Origin: Ceratodon purpureus
Lineage: Eukaryota > Streptophyta > Bryopsida > Pseudoditrichales > Ditrichaceae
Reading direction: 5' to 3'
Length of the DNA stretch: 64,000 nt
Assembly: GCA_014871385.1 (NCBI GenBank)
Contig: CM026425.1
Location: 2,871,561 to 2,935,560, forward strand
The translations under genes were made by a program, and so were the position numbers. Below the pieces are notes generated by a model. It made no database searches, was not told where the DNA came from, and saw nothing but the letters and a program-made list of their open reading frames with translations. Shown piece after piece: positions 59,030-64,000 of this stretch (position 1 is the first letter of the stretch; every line of letters starts with the position of its first letter).

Positions 59030-60240
59030 GTTGTCTTGTCTCGTGTCCGTTCGCATGCGCCCGAGAGCCTGCGCGAGACTTTCACAAAAAAATTGTTCAT
59101 TTCATTTTGGTGATAGTTCCTCCTTTGGGCATGTGCATGTAGGCATGCATGCACATAGGAAAAAATCACGCACCAAAATGAAATGAAACCGAACTTCCAA
59201 AATTCATGTAGATATGTTCTTATATGATTTGAATCTTCATTTTCCTACTATAAAAGTTATTCTTGTTAAATATAGTTTTATATTTCGTTCATGATTGCAT
59301 TCATTAATTAAATATGTAAATAACTTATATTCATGTTATTCTTGAATTTATTTACCATGTTTCATTCAATTGGCACATACAATAAGTTTACATAACAAAT
59401 ATAGGAAAAAAAAATACATCATAGAATGGGAATGATAAAATAAATACATGATAAACTAAGAATGGAAGAAAATGAAAACAAGAAGATGGAATGGAATTAT
59501 AATGAAGTTAAAAGAGATGAGATGATAGAATGGAAGACAATTGGAAATTTTAATACATAAAAATAAAAGATAGAATGTGAGACCAATGGAAGGCTAATAA
59601 AATAAATTAATATATCATCCACTCGAAATAGAAGAAAAGGAAAACGAGAAGATAGAATGGAAGAAGAATAGAAAAATCAACAAATAAAGGGATAGAATGG
59701 GAGAAATATGAAAAAAAGTCATGGATAAAAAGCCATCAAGTGTGATGAACGACATAGTCAACAATGAATTGACGTTTAAATAAATTTTGGTTTAATCAAC
59801 GCGAAGATAGTGGAAATGTACACATATTGCTCTAGTTTAAACAAAATTAAACCAACTCCAAAATCTTCTATTAATCTAAATATCTATGCCTTTTGCTAGT
59901 ATTTTTATTCCAATATCATATTACAAAAATGTTCTCATCACTCATCGATCTCCATCACATCACGTACTGAGCAATTGAGCTCCTTCGTCTAACAACAATT
60001 ATTTGTGCATAAAATTGCAATGAACAACTTCTAAAATGAAGTCCGGTGCGAGCTATCGGGCGAGTGCTGACGGGCGCGAGTACTCGGGCGCGAGCATACG
60101 GGCGAGTGCAAAGGAGGAAGTAGCACCAAAATGAAATGAACAACAACTTGGTGGAAGTCTGGCACGCGCTATCGGGCGCGAGCATACGGGCAAGTGCGAA
60201 AAAAAAAAATTAAAAAAAAAATTTCCCACTTGCCCGTTTG
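59030..60240. mobile_element. Nested GC-rich inverted arms inside the transposon
   Basis: Left arm ~59040-59120 (GCGCCCGAGAGCC...ATTGTTCATTTCATTTTGG...TTCCTCCTTTG) is the imperfect reverse complement of ~60105-60200 (CAAAGGAGGAAG...CCAAAATGAAATGAACAA...ATCGGGCGCGAGC). Between them lies ~1 kb of AT-rich filler. The right side repeats CGGGCGCGAGCATACGGGC and ends in a hairpin CGGGCAAGTG / CACTTGCCCG (~60187-60240). It looks like a smaller TIR element that inserted into the larger one, or internal subterminal repeats. No target duplication was identified. Confidence 0.5.
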
Positions 60241-60809
60241 CTTGTGCCCGAATGGACGCGCGCGAAAGTCAGCGCTAGGTAAATTCGTTTTACCCTTACA
60301 ATGAGTCAACCGGTCAACGCCCTTATCGTACGCACATTTGGGTGTGTCTTGTCACCATGACGGACTAACGAACTAACGGACAGTCGGTTTGTTATGACAA
60401 CCATATTGGACATAGCATGAATTTTTCTCCAGAGGCCTCAAATTATTAGCGAGAACGAGGAAACTCAAAATGCTTGAGGAAAAATCAATCCCCCCTTTAT
60501 GGACTCTCGAATCCGAAAGTACCTTGGACAGAGCTTAAATTATTCTCTAGAGACCACTAATCATGACCGGAAATGACGAATCTCAAAATGCTTGAGGAAA
60601 AATCAGCCCCTTCCATATGGACTCTTCGATCCGAAAGTACCCTTGGAGATAGACTTATTTTCATAAGAAAATGGAATAATGCAAGTGAAACTCACGCTTG
60701 CGTAGAAGGAAGCAATTTTTATCCATGGTCAAAGGGCAGTAGTAGAGCAAGGGGTCTCTGGGAAGCTGTTGGCCTGTCGTCCATCCTTGCTCATATTCCA
60801 CCATTTTAA

Positions 60810-61804
60810 TCACCGTTGCTTGTACTGGGCCGGAACTTTAGCCATCGCTATGTACTGAAGTTTCTCAGGAAGCATCTCCGGATTTGACATGTTGCAGTTG
60901 TAATGGGCAATAATCTGTCCCAAAACAATAAAAATCAATATTAGAAGCAATTTCTTTCTAAAATATTAGTTTAATAAGAAACTCCCTCAAATATACGTAA
61001 ATATCTTGTAGAAACCAGGATTTAGTGCAGTTTTTTAAGAACTAGAGAAAAAAATGCCGTCCTACAGAAGTACTCTCAGATCCGCAAGTACATTGGGCTG
61101 TCTATACATTCTTTTAAAGTAGAGAGCTTTGCCACACTGAATAGATGAATTTCTAGTACTACAGAAGTACTCTCGGATCCGAGAGTACATCGTACGGTAT
61201 AGACAGTTGCTACACATAGAAGAGTTGACGTACCTCATTGATGAATCCCTCGCCATTTGCGGGGTCAGCGATGGCAAGCAATCGGTCTATATTGGTGTGC
61301 AAGCCTTTCATGCAAATTGCGACAACTTTATAATGGTGTATAATTTGTCCAAAAACAGAAAGAATTCAGAATTTGTAGCCATTTCATGCGCCGGAAAAGC
61401 ATGTTTAATCATAGAACAAGTTAAATTTACCGAAATATTCTTTAAATATCTTGATTTTATGCTGCAAATTGAAAGATAGAGGAAAAAAGCAGGTATTACA
61501 GAAGTACTTTCGGATCCGAAAGTATACTGTACGATATAAACAATTTTCTAAATAATTAGCAAAGTCATACCTCATTGATGAATCCGTCGCCATTTGTAAT
61601 GTCAGCGATGGCAAGCATTCGCACATCCGTCATTGCCACCATCCTACACAATGTAATATCCAACTCCCCAATAGGAGCCTCCACTGATTGGTTTAGGATG
61701 ATGTGTGAGTTGCCAACACGATTCTTCCGTAGTTTCCCCACAGTCACGTGAACTCCAGGGTCTTTTGCAAGTTCTTCATCTTCTAGAGCTCTCTCGATAT
61801 CCAT
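60810..61804 (-). CDS. Hypothetical two-exon gene in transposon, with a third, disabled duplicate exon in its intron
   Basis: Exon 1 (61571-61804) starts MDIERALEDEELAKDPGVHV and ends LAIADITNGDGFINE at donor gtatga. Exon 2 (60810-60914) follows acceptor tgggacag in phase 0 and reads IIAHYNCNMSNPEMLPEKL...QYKQR, then TGA, giving 112 residues. Between them, 61234-61344 is an exon-like copy (IIHHYKVVAICMKG...LLAIADPANGEGFINE) with a valid donor (gtacgt) but with acceptor AG changed to AA (ggacaa). Its ends match the start of exon 2 and the end of exon 1, and it would also be phase 0. The ancestral gene probably had at least three exons with a repeated module. Family not recognised; whether it is expressed is unknown. 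Confidence 0.45.
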
Positions 61805-62557
61805 GGCGATGTATTAAGACTCATGATGTATCAACAAACATAACATAAAAATGTCATTTTACCATTTCTATTCAATTCAAAATTCAGTACATATAATCTA
61901 CCTAAAACCTTTGGTGGATCGCAAGGTCATTTTATTCATTCATATATTTTTTTTTGTTAAAAATGTGCATCCTTTTGTTAAAAATGTGCATCCTCAAAAG
62001 GTATCTCGGATCCGAAAGTCCCTTGAGATGGGACTCAATTTTGCTCATGGTTTAGAATCTGGACGAAAAATGACCTAATTCTTTTTTCTTCAAGATATGG
62101 CTTGTTATATGTTTTTGGAAAGCTCTCATTTAAGGCTTTCCAATGGTATATCACAATATATATTTGGAAAAAAATCTCCATGTGTAGCGCATCGATTTTT
62201 TTTTTTTTTTAAATTAATATTAAAAAATTTCAGTAAATTTCGTTAAAGTAGGGTAAAAAATCATTTAAAACCGATCTTCATTATAAATTTATTGTATATA
62301 TGATCTGTTTTTTTTTAACTTCTATAGTTAGCATTTTTGGACAAAAATATCTTGAAAACCACAAAAATCCACGGTGATAGGTCCTTTACTAAATTTAGTA
62401 ATTTCTCTCCAATTTCGTCAAAAATTCCCAAAATTTTCAAAAACTTGTCAAAAACCGAAGCGTTTTTCAAAAAAAAAAAAAAAATTTCGTCATAAACGCC
62501 TCCACTGCTCTCTGCTCCCACTCGCTGCTCACAAGATAGCTTCGCTGATCCTAAGAG

Positions 62558-64000
62558 TATGTCCCTTCCCTTCTCCTTTCTTTCCACTTCAATATGGCAG
62601 TAGTTGATAGAAGAAAATATGGCCTAGAAGATACATGAAAGTCAACCTTTATCTTAAAGTAGTAGCATTAGTAATTATGCAACATTGAAAACCGCCGTTT
62701 TAGAAGATAAATAAATCATTAATGATGACACTATTTCTAACATGAGTTAGTGATCCACTTTTAACTTCTACAATATTTATTTCAAGTAGCCTTTTACTTT
62801 TGTTCTACTAAACCACCTACTATCAATCACTAGAACTTTAACCTCCAAACCTTTGAAAAACTCACAAAAATTTCAATACATCTCCAAAAAATTGAATTTT
62901 TTTTTCTCTATACTCTCTACAAATCACCCAATGTTTTATGTCTCTTTGAACATCAAGCATCCCATATAACTTCCAAAAAGGCTTTAATACTAGACATATA
63001 CTAAGCAGTCCAACTTAGTTCAACAAGCAAAGGGCTACTAGAAGTACTATTTGGAAGGCTAATCCCTCATAATTTTAGCCACTCGAGTTACTCCAGCCAC
63101 ATAATACACAGGCCATACCAACAACCCCAGTAATTGTAGTCACTAAAAAGTTAAAAACATCATCTCGATAGAATCTTTCAACAACCCGAGCAACTCTTGT
63201 AACCAAAAACATTATCCCCAAAAATATTGGGCTGGGATTTCACTTGGCTAGAGTTACTGGAGTGGATGGAAAGAGGAGTAGACCGGCCAACTGAAATCCC
63301 AGCCAAATAGAGTTATCTGAAAGTTTCACCTCTTTTTATTTAATATACTACTATTACTTCACTCTAAATATTAGTAGATGTGAAAGTGCTTGGTGGTCTT
63401 ACAATTATAATATTTATTAAGTATAGAAGAGCTTCATGGTCTCTAAATACAAATTAGAAGTTGTTTAGCCACCTTTAGAAGCAAAGAGTAGAGGTCATGT
63501 TGTACTAAAAATCCTAGCTACATTTTTCCTCTTTGAAGTGATTACAAAAATTTAGAGCTATTAAGGGTTGATTTTAATTATTTAAATTAGAGAAGAGAGG
63601 ATATCTTTTTCAAAACAAAGATTACCTTTACAAATAACTCTAATATTTCCGGAGATTATATTGAGCTAATGTTTTTGGCTTGGCCTTGGTTGGCCCACCT
63701 AGTGAAGCCCCGGCACCGGCAATAAACCTCATCCTCGTCTTAATAACAAGCGCTCCTCAACTAGGGTTCCCATGGAGGGTGCAAAAAGCCACCTATATTT
63801 TGCTTATTAATGAAATAAATATTGTAGTCACAAGAAAAATCAAACCCTACACCAAACATACAAATCAAAGGAAGAGATGAAAGAGTCTAATTGCAATCAT
63901 AAATTAGAAGACCTCACTAGTAGTTTTACTAGACTCAGCCATGTTGCACTTTGCTTTAGCTCCACACCACCATATACCAAAACTTCACAAGCTCTAAAAA
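62558..64000. other. Right flank, no gene seen; 21-bp inverted repeat at 63227-63307
   Basis: AT-rich intergenic DNA. TTGGGCTGGGATTTCACTTGG (63227-63247) pairs 19 of 21 with 63287-63307; this could be a remnant of a small element. A 66-codon ORF at 63680-63880 shows nothing recognisable. Confidence 0.5.

Larger units (their letters stand above)
58966..62020. repeat. Dispersed 18-bp palindrome, 7 copies inside the transposon
   Basis: Consensus ACTTTCGGATCCGAAAGT. Copies: 58966-58983 and 61506-61523 (perfect palindromes, same sequence); 61169-61186 (ACTCTCGGATCCGAGAGT, also a perfect palindrome, with changes on both sides); 60503-60520, 60621-60638, 61072-61089 and 62003-62020 (imperfect). Most are followed by a similar tail (accttgga or acattggg). 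None was seen elsewhere in the window. In 61169-61186 the two arms differ from consensus in a matched way, so the dyad itself may matter. Confidence 0.85.
56585..62557 (-). mobile_element. 5.95-kb TIR DNA transposon with 10-bp target-site duplication
   Basis: The perfect direct repeat ATCCTAAGAG occurs at 56585-56594 and 62548-62557. Immediately inside, the left end (CAGGAATGCTATC, then TTGTGAGCAGCGAG) matches the reverse complement of the right end (CAGCGAAGCTATC, then TTGTGAGCAGCGAG), with three mismatches in about 27 bases. The element is 56595-62547. A 10-bp duplication points to the Mutator (MULE) superfamily; hAT elements make 8 bp, and an 8-bp duplication does not fit these ends, although the CAG terminus is hAT-like. 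No transposase was recognised, so it is probably non-autonomous or decayed. Contents are minus-strand gene remnants, nested GC-rich inverted arms and a palindrome family. The intact duplication argues that the insertion is not very old. Confidence 0.8.

Noticed and set aside
56595-62547. hAT element
   Set aside because: The termini start CAG as in many hAT elements, but the flanking duplication that fits both ends is 10 bp, not 8, and no hAT dimerisation domain was seen.
63680-63880. 66-codon ORF at the right edge
   Set aside because: No domain, no conserved look, no neighbouring exons.

Overview
The window is nuclear DNA of a land plant. It has multi-exon genes with GT-AG introns, AT-rich intergenic DNA, a plant-type NOT1 gene, a TIR-NB-ARC-LRR receptor gene and plant-type non-LTR retrotransposon proteins. 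The mix of a HeLo-like pseudokinase, a kinase-ankyrin protein and an unusually organised TNL fits a bryophyte-grade or other non-seed plant. That is inference; the species cannot be read from the sequence.

Layout. Positions 1-15990 (minus strand) hold about three quarters of NOT1, the scaffold of the CCR4-NOT deadenylase, with a 5' UTR intron; the C-terminal Not1 domain lies beyond the left edge. Positions 16-23 kb are AT-rich and repeat-rich: a TA-flanked MITE, a 34-bp minisatellite, a long poly(T) tract, and an inverted repeat with ~730-bp arms around a small cysteine-rich ORF. At 23.8-25.1 kb (minus) is a single-exon pseudokinase resembling MLKL, followed by an 18-bp minisatellite. From about 30 to 40 kb (plus) is a LINE with two long intact ORFs. 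Downstream, 40-45 kb carries two mutually related minus-strand ORFs of unknown family and a compact tRNA-like multi-hairpin sequence. At 46.8-50 kb (plus) is a non-RD protein kinase with ankyrin repeats, and at 51.2-55.4 kb (plus) a five-exon TIR-NB-ARC-LRR gene whose exon phases all join. A DNA transposon lies at 56595-62547, with near-identical terminal inverted repeats and a perfect 10-bp target-site duplication. It contains broken minus-strand genes, a duplicated exon with a lost splice acceptor, nested GC-rich inverted arms and seven copies of an 18-bp palindrome. The last 1.4 kb shows no gene.

How the parts relate. NOT1 is a housekeeping mRNA-decay gene. The three signalling genes (HeLo-like pseudokinase, kinase-ankyrin, TNL) are all of classes used in innate immunity and cell death and lie within about 32 kb, separated by the LINE region. 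Whether they work together cannot be told from sequence. The strongest candidates for undescribed biology are the 6-kb TIR element with its palindrome family, the antisense ORF pair with the nearby tRNA-like structure, and the foldback element with its cysteine-rich ORF. No database search was possible; all family names rest on motifs read by eye.
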